Assembly (NCBI RefSeq): GCF_028769735.1
Contig: NC_088178.1
Span: 29,675,357-29,739,356, forward strand
Source: Zonotrichia leucophrys gambelii
Lineage: Eukaryota > Chordata > Aves > Passeriformes > Passerellidae
Length of the DNA: 64,000 nt
Reading direction: 5' to 3'
A program made the translations under genes and the position numbers. The notes under the pieces were generated by a model, which saw nothing but the letters and a program-made list of their open reading frames with translations, made no database searches and was not told where the DNA came from. Shown here one piece after another: positions 63,777 through 64,000 of this stretch (its first letter is position 1; each line of letters begins with the position of its first letter).

Positions 63777-64000
63777 TGGAAGCTTATGCAAGTCCATGGA
63801 AAATACTATGGAAAATACCCAAGGACTGCTGTGCGTGGAACGGGTTTTAATTACAGTTTAAGGAAAATGAACTAAATCCTGCACTCGGGACATTTCTGTT
63901 GGAAGTGTCGACAACTTTCAGCATTTTTTTTCCTTGGAAAACACCGTCTTGACCAGTCCTCCAGTATTTACTTCTAGATGTAACATTGTTAATGGTTTTA
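63777..64000 (+). other. SGIP1: SGIP1 3'UTR (partial)
   Basis: Unique AT-rich sequence after the stop codon, continuing past the window end. I see no AATAAA polyadenylation signal before 64000, so the 3' end lies outside. Confidence 0.85.

Noticed and set aside
1..64000. tRNA, rRNA or snRNA genes
   Set aside because: Scanning by eye gave no A/B-box cloverleaf or rRNA-like sequence; a covariance-model search could still find something small.

Overview
This window is bird nuclear DNA, most likely from a songbird. It holds one protein-coding gene, SGIP1 (SH3GL-interacting endocytic adaptor 1), on the + strand from its ATG at 9553 to its stop at 63774-63776, with the beginning of the 3'UTR running off the end. 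I assembled 26 coding exons by hand from splice sites, phase and remembered family sequence. Every junction keeps phase. The exons sum to 2487 nt, that is 828 codons plus stop, which matches my recollection of the length of the human protein. The bird assignment rests on about twenty truncated CR1 LINE fragments, four solo-LTR-like elements of types I associate with passerine genomes, and the compact gene (about 54 kb; the human gene is, as I recall, over 200 kb).

Layout: 1-8870 is 5' flanking DNA with CR1 fragments and minisatellites and no recognisable gene. 8870-9552 is CpG-rich and is the candidate promoter and 5'UTR. Exon 1 (9553-9562) supplies only ten coding bases. Intron 1 (9563-25335) is mostly tandem repeats: a 35/36-bp array, a 74/69-bp array, 2.1 kb of (TA)n-rich repeats, 1.1 kb of pyrimidine-rich TTAA repeats, two separated islands of one AT-rich short repeat, and a large imperfect palindrome. 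Exons 2-7 (25336-32520) encode the basic, membrane-binding N-terminus. Exons 8-17 (34791-47830) encode the Ser/Pro-rich linker. Exon 18 (50053-50112) is a probable cassette exon. Exons 19-26 (50848-63776) lead into and encode the mu-homology domain.

Points of note: (i) intron 6 is a textbook minor-class (U12) AT-AC intron; (ii) two consecutive 12-nt microexons encode RKSP and RRSP; (iii) exon 12 is squeezed between two minisatellites whose units resemble its own acceptor and its own donor; (iv) the last intron carries about 25 tandem copies of a sequence that looks like a complete 3' splice site; (v) minisatellites cover roughly a quarter of the window (about 16 kb by my tally); (vi) all four solo-LTR-like insertions lie antisense to the gene. 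I saw no prokaryotic genes, CRISPR arrays, tRNA or rRNA genes. Long open frames across the minisatellites are artefacts of repeat units and are not genes.
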